Made by a program: the position numbers and the translations under genes
Assembly (NCBI RefSeq): GCF_943737005.1
Contig: NZ_CALSFU010000013.1
Span: forward strand, 62,001 to 126,000
Reading direction: 5' to 3'
DNA: 64,000 nt
From: Achromobacter sp. Marseille-Q4962
GTDB lineage: Bacteria > Pseudomonadota > Gammaproteobacteria > Burkholderiales > Burkholderiaceae_B
Notes under the pieces: generated by a model
What the model was told of the DNA's origin: nothing
Databases searched by the model: none
Seen by the model: only the letters and a program-made list of their open reading frames with translations
Shown here: positions 35,668-43,354 of the stretch, piece after piece
Numbering within the stretch: the stretch's first letter is position 1
Layout: each line of letters begins with the position of its first letter

Positions 35668-36960
35668 ATGGCCAACATCCGCAAACTCTCGACCCTGCAC
35701 CTGCTGGGACTGTTCGCGTTCACCGCGCTGGCGCTGAACAACGACCATTTCGTGCTGGGCGTGGGCGGCTTCAAGCTTTCGCCCTTCGACCTGCTCTTCG
35801 TCGCCATGCTGGGCGTCAAGGCGCTCAGGCTGGCCGAGCCCGGCGCCTACGCGCTGCCGCGCGGGGCGCTGGGCATGCTGCTGGGCATGCAGTGCCTGTC
35901 GGTGATCTACCTGCTGCTGGTGTCGGCGCACCATCCGGGCATCGAGACGGGCGACGTGGCGCGCGACCTGCGCATCGTGTTCTATTTCCTGTGCACGCCC
36001 TTTCTCTGCTACAAGGACATCGACAGTCCGCACGCCTACGCCATCCTGCAGAAGTACATCGTGGCGGCCTGCCTGGCCGTGTCCACCTTCATGCTGCTGG
36101 AACAAGCCCAGGGTTTCTCCATCTCGAATCCCGTGCGCAACGTGCAGCTGGGCATCTGGGCGATTCCGTCCGGCGTGGTGTCGCTGCTGTACTTCCGCCG
36201 CACCCTGAACGTGTCGGGCCCCAAGGCCTACGCGCTCACCGTGTACATGCTGATGGCGCTGGTGTTCTCGCTCAACCGCAGCCAGTACCTGCAGCTGGCG
36301 GTGGCCGTTTTCCTGGCGATGATGCTGGCGGGCAACCCCGAGGTGCGGCGCCGCGTGTTCCTGATCTTCGCGCCCGCCACGGTGGCCGGCGTGCTGGTTT
36401 TCGCCAGCATCGGCTACCTGGACGTGCTCGCCAACCGCATCTTCAGCGTGGAGCGCCTGGACGAGGATTCGAGCTACGGCGCGCGCATCCAGGAGATGCA
36501 GGGGCAGATGGACTTCTTCGCCGAAAGCCCCGTGTTCGGCAAGGGCGCGGGCTTTCGCAGTTGGGTCATGGGCGAGAACGGCTTCGAGCTGAGCACTTTC
36601 GCGCACAACTCCTGGGCCTTCTACCTGATGAAGTTCGGCATCGTCGGCACCATCATGATCATGCTGCCGCCGCTGCTCATCCTGCTGCTCACCCTGCTGA
36701 GACGATACCGGAATCCCGGCCTGGAGCTGCATCGGCGATACCTGCTCGCCACCGTCCCGATCTACATCTTCGTGGATTCGCTGTCGGGCGGCCTGGCCTA
36801 TGCCCCCAAGACCGCCTTCACCGGCTTCCTGCTCTGCTATTGCCTGTCGCTGCTGCGCAATGCCCGCGCCATGCCCGTGCCGACGCAGGCCGCCGCTTCC
36901 CCCAGCCCCCGTCCGGACGCGTCGCGCCGGGCGCTACCGCGAGTTCTGCCTCATGTCTGA
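35668..36960 (+). CDS. Wzy-type O-antigen/exopolysaccharide polymerase
   Basis: A 430-residue protein with about 10-11 hydrophobic segments and one large periplasmic loop (roughly residues 255-315, with SSYGARIQEMQGQMDFF and GFRSWVMGENGFELSTFAHNSW). The loop and the H-N-S-W element match the Wzy_C/O-antigen ligase family, here placed between a flippase and transferases as expected for the Wzy polymerase. AGGAG precedes the ATG. It overlaps the next gene by 8 bp. Sequence similarity in this family is weak, so the call leans on topology and context. Confidence 0.87.
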   Translation: MANIRKLSTLHLLGLFAFTALALNNDHFVLGVGGFKLSPFDLLFVAMLGVKALRLAEPGAYALPRGALGMLLGMQCLSVIYLLLVSAHHPGIETGDVARDLRIVFYFLCTPFLCYKDIDSPHAYAILQKYIVAACLAVSTFMLLEQAQGFSISNPVRNVQLGIWAIPSGVVSLLYFRRTLNVSGPKAYALTVYMLMALVFSLNRSQYLQLAVAVFLAMMLAGNPEVRRRVFLIFAPATVAGVLVFASIGYLDVLANRIFSVERLDEDSSYGARIQEMQGQMDFFAESPVFGKGAGFRSWVMGENGFELSTFAHNSWAFYLMKFGIVGTIMIMLPPLLILLLTLLRRYRNPGLELHRRYLLATVPIYIFVDSLSGGLAYAPKTAFTGFLLCYCLSLLRNARAMPVPTQAAASPSPRPDASRRALPRVLPHV

Positions 36961-38086
36961 TGTCATGTTTGTCTCGCCGGACCTGCACGGCGGCGTCGGA
37001 AGGTGCGTCGCCTTCATCGCGGACGCGCTGCCGGAACGCGGCATCGACTCGTCGCTGTTCCTGCTGCGTTCGCGCAACCGCGAATACCCCGTGTCCAACC
37101 CCAAGGTGACCCGCGCCCTGCCCATCATCGAGTCTCCGCAACGCTTCCGGCTTATGCTGCCGCTGGCGTTCTTCAAGCTGCTGCGCCAGATCCGCCGCGA
37201 GCGGCCCGCCATCGTGTGTTCGCACGGGCTGCTGTGCAACCTGCTGGTCGTCATCGCGCGGGCGCTGCTGCGCGGCAAGTTCCGCACGGTGGCGTTCGAG
37301 CACAGCAGCCCGGCCATCCACTACGGCGCCTCCAGGCTGAGCCGGCTCAAGTGCTGGGTCGTGAGCCAGACCTACCGGCGCCACGATGCCGTGGTCGGCG
37401 TCTCGCGCGGCGTGAAGGAAGACCTGGTCAGCATGTTTCCGCCGCTGCGCGGCAAGGTCCGGTACATCTACAACGGCGTGCCGCTGGACAACGTGCGGGC
37501 CCAGAGCGGGCAGGCGTCCGTGCCGGGCGCGGCCGCGTCGCGGGAGCTGCACGTGGTGGCGGTGGGACGGCTGGAAGCCGTCAAGGACTACGCCACGCTG
37601 GTGGACGCCGCGGCCCTGCTGGACGATCCCCGCATTTCCATCACCATCCTGGGCGAGGGCTCCGAGCACGCGGCGCTGCAGCGGCGCATCGAACAGCGGC
37701 CGTCGCGCACCCGCGTAACGCTGGCCGGCCACATCGACAACCCTTTTCCCATGCTGGCGGGAGCAGGCGCCTTCGCTTCCACGTCGCTGCGCGAAAGCTT
37801 CGGCAACGTGCTGGTCGAGGCGCTCTGCCTGGGCGTGCCGGTCATTTCCACCGACTGCCCGCACGGCCCCGCCGAAATCCTCGACGCGGGACGCTACGGC
37901 CTGCTGGTGCCGGTAGGCGACGCCGCGGCGCTGGCCGACGCCGTGCGTCGCCTGGCCGACGACGCCGAGATGCGCCAGCGGCTGGCCGAACAGGGTCCGG
38001 CGCGCGCGGACTTCTTCTCTCTCGAGCGGCATTGCCTCAATGTCATCGCGCTTTTCGAGCCGCTGCTGCGGCGCGGCACGCCCTGA
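36953..38086 (+). CDS. Family 4 glycosyltransferase
   Basis: A 377-residue GT-B retaining transferase. The N-terminal domain starts VMFVSPDLHGGVGRCVAFIADAL in split form (GGVGR acceptor loop), and the C-terminal nucleotide-sugar domain carries VGRLEAVKDYATLVDAA, LLGEGSE-like ILGEGSEHAAL, and the E-x7-E motif in RESFGNVLVEALCLGVPVI. EHSSPAIHYG in the first half resembles galactosyl/glucosyl transferases of capsule loci, but the donor cannot be told. Its ATG overlaps the stop of the polymerase gene, suggesting coupled translation. Confidence 0.9.
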   Translation: MSDVMFVSPDLHGGVGRCVAFIADALPERGIDSSLFLLRSRNREYPVSNPKVTRALPIIESPQRFRLMLPLAFFKLLRQIRRERPAIVCSHGLLCNLLVVIARALLRGKFRTVAFEHSSPAIHYGASRLSRLKCWVVSQTYRRHDAVVGVSRGVKEDLVSMFPPLRGKVRYIYNGVPLDNVRAQSGQASVPGAAASRELHVVAVGRLEAVKDYATLVDAAALLDDPRISITILGEGSEHAALQRRIEQRPSRTRVTLAGHIDNPFPMLAGAGAFASTSLRESFGNVLVEALCLGVPVISTDCPHGPAEILDAGRYGLLVPVGDAAALADAVRRLADDAEMRQRLAEQGPARADFFSLERHCLNVIALFEPLLRRGTP

Positions 38087-38099
38087 ACAGGACAGCATC

Positions 38100-38987
38100 A
38101 TGCAGAAGATACCGATTTCCGTCGTGGTCATGACCAAGAACGAGGAGCGAAACATCGTCAAGTGCCTGAAGGCGCTCGCCGACTTCGATGAAGTGTTCGT
38201 GGTGGACTCCAACAGCACCGACGCCACCTGCGTGCTGGCTGAATCGCTGGGCGCGAAAGTGTGCAACTTCCAGTGGAACGGCAAATACCCGAAGAAGAAG
38301 CAATGGTGCCTGGAGTCGCTGCCCTTCTCCCATCCGGTGGTCCTGTACGTCGACGCCGACGAGGAAATGACGCCGGCGCTGGCCCGCGAAATACGCGATT
38401 GCCTGCCCCGCTTCGCGGCCGGCGCGGGCGGCGCCTTCGTGCCGTTCGACTACGTGTTCTGCGGCCGTAAGCTCGAGCACGGGCACCGCGTCTACAAGCT
38501 GGCGCTGCTGGCGCGCGAGCGCTCGCGCTTTCTGGACTACGACGACCTGGACGTGGCCAACATGTGGGAGGTGGAAGGCCACTACCAGCCGCAGGTGCAG
38601 GGCGAAACCTTCGCGCTGCGCAACCGCATGGTCCACAACGACCACGATACGCTCTTCCATTACTTCGACAAACACAACCGCTATTCGGATTGGGAAGCCA
38701 ACCTGCGCACCAAGGGACTGATGAACGACCCGCGCGAAGCCAACGTGGGCGCGCGCGCCCTGCTCAAGCGCATCTTCCAGGCCATGCCATTCAAGGGGCC
38801 GGTGTCGTTCCTGCATTCCTATGTGTTCCGCCTCGGCTTTCTCGACGGCAAGGCCGGCTTCGACTACGCAATCGCGCGCGCCCTGTACTACTGGCAGATC
38901 CGCATCAAAACGGAGGAAATCCGCAAGGAGCGGCAGGCCGCCCTCGGCCGGGCCAAGGGGGAAACCGTGGCGGGAGCCGCGAAATGA
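38100..38987 (+). CDS. Family 2 glycosyltransferase (WaaE/KdtX-like)
   Basis: A 295-residue GT2 protein. ISVVVMTKNEERNIVKCL, EVFVVDSNSTDAT, FQWNGKYPKKKQWCLE and VLYVDADEEMTP are typical of the WaaE-like group, which includes lipopolysaccharide-core beta-1,4-glucosyltransferases and capsular transferases; the DAD motif should bind the metal-nucleotide sugar. I placed the start at the ATG at 38100, after ACAGGAC. It follows the GT4 gene by 13 bp and overlaps the next acetyltransferase by 4 bp (ATGA). Confidence 0.9.
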   Translation: MQKIPISVVVMTKNEERNIVKCLKALADFDEVFVVDSNSTDATCVLAESLGAKVCNFQWNGKYPKKKQWCLESLPFSHPVVLYVDADEEMTPALAREIRDCLPRFAAGAGGAFVPFDYVFCGRKLEHGHRVYKLALLARERSRFLDYDDLDVANMWEVEGHYQPQVQGETFALRNRMVHNDHDTLFHYFDKHNRYSDWEANLRTKGLMNDPREANVGARALLKRIFQAMPFKGPVSFLHSYVFRLGFLDGKAGFDYAIARALYYWQIRIKTEEIRKERQAALGRAKGETVAGAAK

Positions 38988-39547
38988 GCGCGCTGCAGCG
39001 GCTGGACCAGTTCACGCTGGCTCCGGGACAGCGCGGCCGCTCGGCCCTGACGGTGCAGCTCTGGTGGATCGTCCAGGGCACGCTGTTCCGCTGGTCGCCG
39101 CAGGTGGCCTACGGTTTTCGCCGCTGGCTGCTGCGCTGCTTCGGCGCGCGCGTGGGCCGCAAAGTGCTGGTGCGCCCCAGCGCCACCATCACCTATCCCT
39201 GGAAAGTGGAGATCGGCGACTATGCCTGGATCGGCGACGACGCGGTGATCTACAGCCTGGGGCAGATCCACATCGGGGCGCACGCCGTGATCTCGCAGCG
39301 CAGCTATCTCTGCGCGGCCGACCACGATCCGGCGCGGCCCGACTTCCCGCTGCGCGAACGCATGGTGCGCATCGAGGACGGCGCCTGGGTGGCCACCGAC
39401 GTGTTCATCGCCCCCGACGTCACGGTGGGCCGCGAAACCGTCGTCGGCGCGCGCAGCTCGGTGTTCCGCAGCCTGCCGCCCGGCATGATTTGCCACGGCA
39501 GCCCCTGCCGCCCCGTGCGGCCCCGCGCGGCGCGGGACGCCTCATGA
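38984..39547 (+). CDS. WcaF-like exopolysaccharide O-acetyltransferase
   Basis: A 187-residue left-handed beta-helix acyltransferase of the hexapeptide type, close in length to WcaF of the colanic acid cluster. VGRKVLVRPSATITYPWKVEIGDY and AWIGDDAVIYSLGQIHIGAHAVIS are imperfect hexapeptide repeats; LCAADHDPARPDFPL supplies the catalytic-type His; APDVTVGRETVVGARSSVFRSLPP closes the coil. It probably O-acetylates a sugar of the repeat unit before export. Start (ATGA overlap) and stop (ATGA overlap with the next gene) are both translationally coupled. Confidence 0.88.
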   Translation: MSALQRLDQFTLAPGQRGRSALTVQLWWIVQGTLFRWSPQVAYGFRRWLLRCFGARVGRKVLVRPSATITYPWKVEIGDYAWIGDDAVIYSLGQIHIGAHAVISQRSYLCAADHDPARPDFPLRERMVRIEDGAWVATDVFIAPDVTVGRETVVGARSSVFRSLPPGMICHGSPCRPVRPRAARDAS

Positions 39548-40833
39548 AAATCCTCGTCTACGGCATCAATTACGCGCCCGAGCTGACCGGCACCGGCAAG
39601 TACACCGCCGAGATGGCCGAATGGCTGGCGGCGCGCGGGCACCAGGTCAGCGTGGTCACGGCGCCGCCCTACTACCCGCAATGGCGGGTGCAGCTGGGCT
39701 ACCGCGCCGGACGCTACCAGCGCGAGACGCTGCGCGGCGTGGACGTGCGCCGCGCGCCGCTGTGGGTGCCCGCGCGGCCCGGCGGCGCCAAGCGCCTGGC
39801 GCACCTGGCCAGCTTCGCGCTGTCCAGCCTGCCCTCGCTGCTGCGCGCCGCGGTGAGCCGCCCCGACCTGGTGTTCGTGGTCGAGCCCGCCCTGTTCTGC
39901 GCGCCGGCCGCGTGGCTGGCCGCGCGGCTTTGCGGCGCGCGCGCATGGCTGCACATCCAGGACTACGAAGTGGACGCGGCGTTCGAGCTGGGGCTGCTCA
40001 AGGGCGCCGGGCTGCGCGGCCTGGTGCGCCGCGCCGAGACGTGGCTGATGCGCCGCTTCGACCGCGTCTCCACGATATCGGGGCGCATGCTGGAACGGGC
40101 GCTGGCCAAGGGCGTGGATCCGGCGCGCGCGCTGCTGCTGCCCAACTGGATCGACGTGGACCGCATCTCGCCCGACGAGGGCGGCGACCTGCGCGCCGAG
40201 CTGGGCATTCCGCCCCAGGCCGTGGTGGCGCTCTATTCGGGCAACATGGGCGGCAAGCAGGGCCTGCTGACGCTGGCCGACGCCGCCCGCCGGCTGAGCG
40301 CGCACGAAGGAATCTGGTTCGTGTTCTGCGGCCAGGGCCCCGAGCGCGCGCCGCTGCAGGACGCCTGCGCGGGCCTGCGGCGCGTGGTGTTCCTGGACCT
40401 GCAGCCCGCCGAGCGGCTGGGCGCGCTGCTGCGCACCGCGGACATCCACCTGCTGCCCCAGCGCGCCGGCGCGGCCGACCTGGTCATGCCGTCCAAGCTC
40501 ACGGGCATGCTGGCCAGCGGCCGGCCCGTGGTGTGCGGCGCGGCCGAAGGCACCGAGCTGGCCGGCGTGGTGCGCCACTGCGGCCTGCTGGTGGCCCCCG
40601 AAGACGGCGGCGCCTTGGCCGGGGCCGTCCGCGCCCTGGCCGACGATTCCGCCCGCCGCCATGCGCTCGGCGAGGCCGCGCGGCAGTATGCGCAGGCGCA
40701 CCTGCACGTGGAATCGGTGCTGGCCGCGGCCGAGCACGCTTTCCTGGACGCCACGGGCCAGGCGCTTTCCCGGTCCGCCGCCGCGCGGGAGAGCGCCGCG
40801 CGGGAAAGCGCCGCGCGGGAGAGCGATCTCTGA
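39544..40833 (+). CDS. WcaI-like family 4 glycosyltransferase (putative fucosyltransferase)
   Basis: A 429-residue GT-B transferase similar in plan to WcaI of colanic acid synthesis: MKILVYGINYAPELTGTGKY at the start, VVTAPPYYPQWRV, WLHIQDYEVDAAFELGLL, LYSGNMGGKQGL, and VMPSKLTGMLASGRPVV near the C-terminal donor site. Fucose transfer is suggested by similarity and by gmd/fcl in the operon, not proven. Last gene of the operon. The C-terminus ends in three repeat-encoded AARES-type pentapeptides. A long inverted repeat lies about 100 bp after the stop. Confidence 0.9.
   Translation: MKILVYGINYAPELTGTGKYTAEMAEWLAARGHQVSVVTAPPYYPQWRVQLGYRAGRYQRETLRGVDVRRAPLWVPARPGGAKRLAHLASFALSSLPSLLRAAVSRPDLVFVVEPALFCAPAAWLAARLCGARAWLHIQDYEVDAAFELGLLKGAGLRGLVRRAETWLMRRFDRVSTISGRMLERALAKGVDPARALLLPNWIDVDRISPDEGGDLRAELGIPPQAVVALYSGNMGGKQGLLTLADAARRLSAHEGIWFVFCGQGPERAPLQDACAGLRRVVFLDLQPAERLGALLRTADIHLLPQRAGAADLVMPSKLTGMLASGRPVVCGAAEGTELAGVVRHCGLLVAPEDGGALAGAVRALADDSARRHALGEAARQYAQAHLHVESVLAAAEHAFLDATGQALSRSAAARESAARESAARESDL
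40780..40824. repeat. 15-bp tandem repeat at the 3' end of the WcaI-like gene
   Basis: The unit gccgcgcgggagagc occurs at 40780-40794, 40795-40809 (one base different) and 40810-40824, just before the stop codon. Each copy encodes the pentapeptide AARES, so length variation stays in frame. Confidence 0.93.
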
Positions 40834-40930
40834 AACGCGATCCCCGCCGCCGGTTTCTCGATGTGCGATCGCCGAAGCCCGGGCCGCCCGCCTGGCGCGC
40901 CATGCCGGCCGCCCTCGCCGGGCATAGAGG

Positions 40931-40972
40931 TGCGCGCCTGCGTGGACTGCGGACAGTCCGCGCAGGCGTGCA
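40931..40972. terminator. Long stem-loop between convergent genes
   Basis: CGCCTGCGTGGACTG (40935-40949) pairs with CAGTCCGCGCAGGCG (40954-40968) with one G-T pair and a 4-nt loop; the flanks extend the stem to 19 bp. It lies between the ends of the exopolysaccharide operon and the convergent LuxR-type gene, so it may terminate both transcripts, although it lacks a T-run. Confidence 0.65.
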
Positions 40973-40975
40973 TCC

Positions 40976-41650
40976 CTATGCCGCTGGTTCGCTCTTGGGC
41001 GCGAGGCCAGGCGCCGGCGGCCCGTTGCCGTGCACCAGCCCCATCTGCACCGCGATGTAGGCCGCCTCGGCCTGGTTGCGGGCGTTGAGCTTCCAGTACA
41101 GGGTGCGAGCGTGACTCTTGACCGTGGCAACCGAAATGCCCACCTGCTGGCCGATCTCCCGCATGGTCTTGCCTTGCACCAGCAATTGCAGGATTTCCTC
41201 CTGGCGCTGGGTCAGCTCGCGCAGTTCGGGCGCCGGCGCGTGGCTGGCCAGCGGCATTCTCGATGAAGGCTGCGGATAGCATTCGCCGCCCGCCAGCACC
41301 AGGCTCACCGCTGCCGACAGCGCCTCGGGACTCGATGCCTTGGGCAGGTAGCCCGCCACGCCGGCGCGCGCGCATCCCGTCATCACCAGCGGGTCCAGCA
41401 CCGCATACAGCACCAGCACCAGCCGCGGCATGAACAGCGAGGTCGCCTGGGAGAGCAGGCTCAGGTCGCTATCGGCCACGCCGCTGCACCCGAGCACCAG
41501 CAATTCCACGGGCCGGTTGAGCGAACTGGACATATTGAGCAGATGGGCTGGCGAGATTGCCAGAATGTCGTCGGCGTTGCGCACGCGCTCCAGCACATGC
41601 TGGATCGCGACGCGAAGCAGCGCATAGTCTTCGATGAGTACGGTCGTCAT
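40976..41650 (-). CDS. LuxR/NarL-type regulator with degenerate receiver domain (paralogue 1)
   Basis: A 224-residue response-regulator-like protein: receiver-like domain (about residues 1-120) and a C-terminal LuxR helix-turn-helix (LTQRQEEILQLLVQGKTMRE, ISVATVKSHARTLYWKL). In the receiver the phospho-acceptor aspartate expected in DLILLD is replaced (VELLVLG), while the first acidic pair (IEDYALLR) and the lysine of GYLPK remain. It is therefore probably not controlled by phosphorylation. I chose the ATG at 41650, which aligns with the paralogue at 42004-42753; an ATG at 41674 adds eight residues. Located directly after the exopolysaccharide operon on the other strand. Confidence 0.85.
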   Translation of the reverse strand: MTTVLIEDYALLRVAIQHVLERVRNADDILAISPAHLLNMSSSLNRPVELLVLGCSGVADSDLSLLSQATSLFMPRLVLVLYAVLDPLVMTGCARAGVAGYLPKASSPEALSAAVSLVLAGGECYPQPSSRMPLASHAPAPELRELTQRQEEILQLLVQGKTMREIGQQVGISVATVKSHARTLYWKLNARNQAEAAYIAVQMGLVHGNGPPAPGLAPKSEPAA

Positions 41651-42003
41651 CCTGGACGGAACCTTGTGAAGCATGGTTCAGACAACGGTTCCCGCGATCC
41701 AGGCTCACGCGCGCAGCGGCGCTGGCGAATGCGATTGGGGGCACGGGAGTCCTATCCGCGCTCCTGGATCGCTTTGGCGGCGCTGAGTAATCGCCATGCC
41801 AACCCATGCTTGCGGACACATCCCATGCTAGCAGCGGGGCTGCGCGGTGAATCTCGTTCAGGAGGATGATTGGTGGCGGAATGCGGCGGTATGGCGGGCG
41901 CCAGCGCCGTGGAAAACCGCCCTGGAATGCGAAGACAGGCCAAGCCCGGCAACGGGAAGCGCAGGGCGTTCCCGCGGCCGCCGGGCAAGCGGCGCGCGTC
42001 TGC
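41651..42003. other. Non-coding gap between the two LuxR-type genes
   Basis: About 350 bp holding the presumed promoter of paralogue 1 and the 3' region of paralogue 2 (both on the minus strand). I saw no convincing gene, long inverted repeat or terminator in it; base composition is lower in GC around 41740-41880 than in the flanking genes. Confidence 0.5.
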
Positions 42004-42753
42004 TCAGCCGACCTTGCGCCCGTACATGTGCCCGGCGTCGGCATCCCTGTTGCTCGGCTCGTGCCATTCCAGCGTCGCGCCGCGCTGCAGCGCGGCGTAC
42101 ACGGCCTCTCCCTTGTTCTTCACGTGCAGGCGCTGGTAGAGCGTGCAGGCGTGCGTCTTGGCCGTGGCAACCGAAATGTTCAGCATGCGGCTCACCGTCT
42201 TGATGGGGTAGCCGCGCGCCAGCAGCACCAGCACCTCATACTGGCGCGGCGTGATCTGCAACAACTGCGCGCCGGCGCTGATGGGCATGGCGCCCTTGGA
42301 AGACGCGTCTTCGCCGTCGCGCGCGGGCAGCGCGCACGACGGCGTGGCGGGCGCCTGCAGGGCCTGCTCGCTCGGGAAGCACTGGCCGCCCGCCATGACC
42401 AGGCGGATGGCCGCTTCCAGGATTTCGACCGATGCCGTCTTCATGAGGCAGCCGTAGACGCTGGCGCCAGGCAGCCCCTGCACGGGCATGGGCAAAGGCA
42501 TGACGTCCGTCAGCAGCAGAATGCGCTTGGGCGACAACACCCGCTGGATCTCCCCCAGTGCGGTCCAGGCCTCGTCCGTGTCGACCGGCAGTCCGTAGAT
42601 CAGAAGATCGGCGCCCGCGTGCGCCCCATCCGCCTTGGAGATGTCGGCCAGGCCCATTCCCTCGATTTCCCAAACATCGTCCAACTTGCTGAGTATCTGC
42701 CACAACCCCAGCCGCAACAGCGGATGGGCTTCAATCAGGACCATCTTGGCCAT
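42004..42753 (-). CDS. LuxR/NarL-type regulator with degenerate receiver domain (paralogue 2)
   Basis: A 249-residue relative of the preceding regulator. MAKMVLIEAHPLLRLGLWQIL starts the receiver-like domain in pieces (VLIEAHPLLR lacks the second acidic residue), and ADLLIYGLP has glycine where the phospho-acceptor aspartate should be; the lysine of GCLMKTAS is kept. The LuxR domain is ITPRQYEVLVLLARGYPIKT with ISVATAKTHACTLYQRL. GGGAGGAC lies just before the ATG. About 100 bp upstream is a perfect inverted repeat (42852-42874). The pair probably arose by tandem duplication and may regulate the neighbouring polysaccharide genes. Confidence 0.87.
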   Translation of the reverse strand: MAKMVLIEAHPLLRLGLWQILSKLDDVWEIEGMGLADISKADGAHAGADLLIYGLPVDTDEAWTALGEIQRVLSPKRILLLTDVMPLPMPVQGLPGASVYGCLMKTASVEILEAAIRLVMAGGQCFPSEQALQAPATPSCALPARDGEDASSKGAMPISAGAQLLQITPRQYEVLVLLARGYPIKTVSRMLNISVATAKTHACTLYQRLHVKNKGEAVYAALQRGATLEWHEPSNRDADAGHMYGRKVG

Positions 42754-43354
42754 AATGTCCTCCCGGTTTTTTCGACAGGCCTAGAAGGGGATCTTCGCTG
42801 TGCTGAAGACTATTATTTTCAGCCCCGCGGAGCTTGTTCCGCGCCATGCGGGAATATGCGGATGCGGCATATTCATGGCATGCAGGCTGAGCAACTTTGG
42901 TAGCCAACATAACGGATGGCGTGAACCCATCTTATGGTTCGCAATGGCTAAAAGCAAGACGTTTCAGGTCGATATAATCCGACAAAAACAGTAATCATCC
43001 GTTAGCCTTAAACACTTCTCATAAATAGGAATGAGATAACGAAATCATTCTTTCCGGCGGCCGGGTTTTCCCGGGGGGGAAAATGCGCCCCGCTGCCCGG
43101 GAACCCGCCCATGCGGCCCCGCTTGCCGCAAGGGGCGCAGCCGCGGCAAGCGCGGCAGGCATGAAAAACCAGAGGGAGGGGTAACGGAAATGTTGCACGC
43201 CGCCCTGGCCGGGCGGCCCGCCGCGGGGCGCTGCCCGCCGGGGAAAGTCGCGGAGGGTTCAGTCTGGAATGCTGCCTCGGCCTTCTTCTTCCAGCCTTTG
43301 CCGCGGCAGCCGGCGAATATGAAATGCATTTTCCTGGCAAAACATCCGCCTTAT
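42754..43354. other. 600-bp non-coding region, half AT-rich
   Basis: The left half (about 42790-43060) is clearly poorer in GC than the rest of the window (roughly 45 percent by hand count over 42841-43040). It has the inverted repeat at 42852-42874, a TATAAT at 42973-42978 on the plus strand without a matching -35, and a short hairpin CCGGG-TTTT-CCCGG. The right half is GC-rich with a perfect 9-bp inverted repeat GCTTGCCGC (43121-43129) and GCGGCAAGC (43143-43151). No protein gene was convincing; a regulatory RNA cannot be excluded. Confidence 0.55.
42852..42874. promoter_or_regulatory. Inverted repeat upstream of LuxR-type paralogue 2
   Basis: GAATATGC (42852-42859) and GCATATTC (42867-42874) form perfect 8-bp arms around a 7-bp spacer, 99 bp before the start of the regulator. 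Size and symmetry fit a dimeric helix-turn-helix operator, perhaps autoregulatory. Confidence 0.5.

Noticed and set aside
42973-42978. TATAAT as a plus-strand promoter
   Set aside because: No acceptable -35 hexamer at 16-18 bp and no plus-strand gene downstream before the convergent minus-strand gene.
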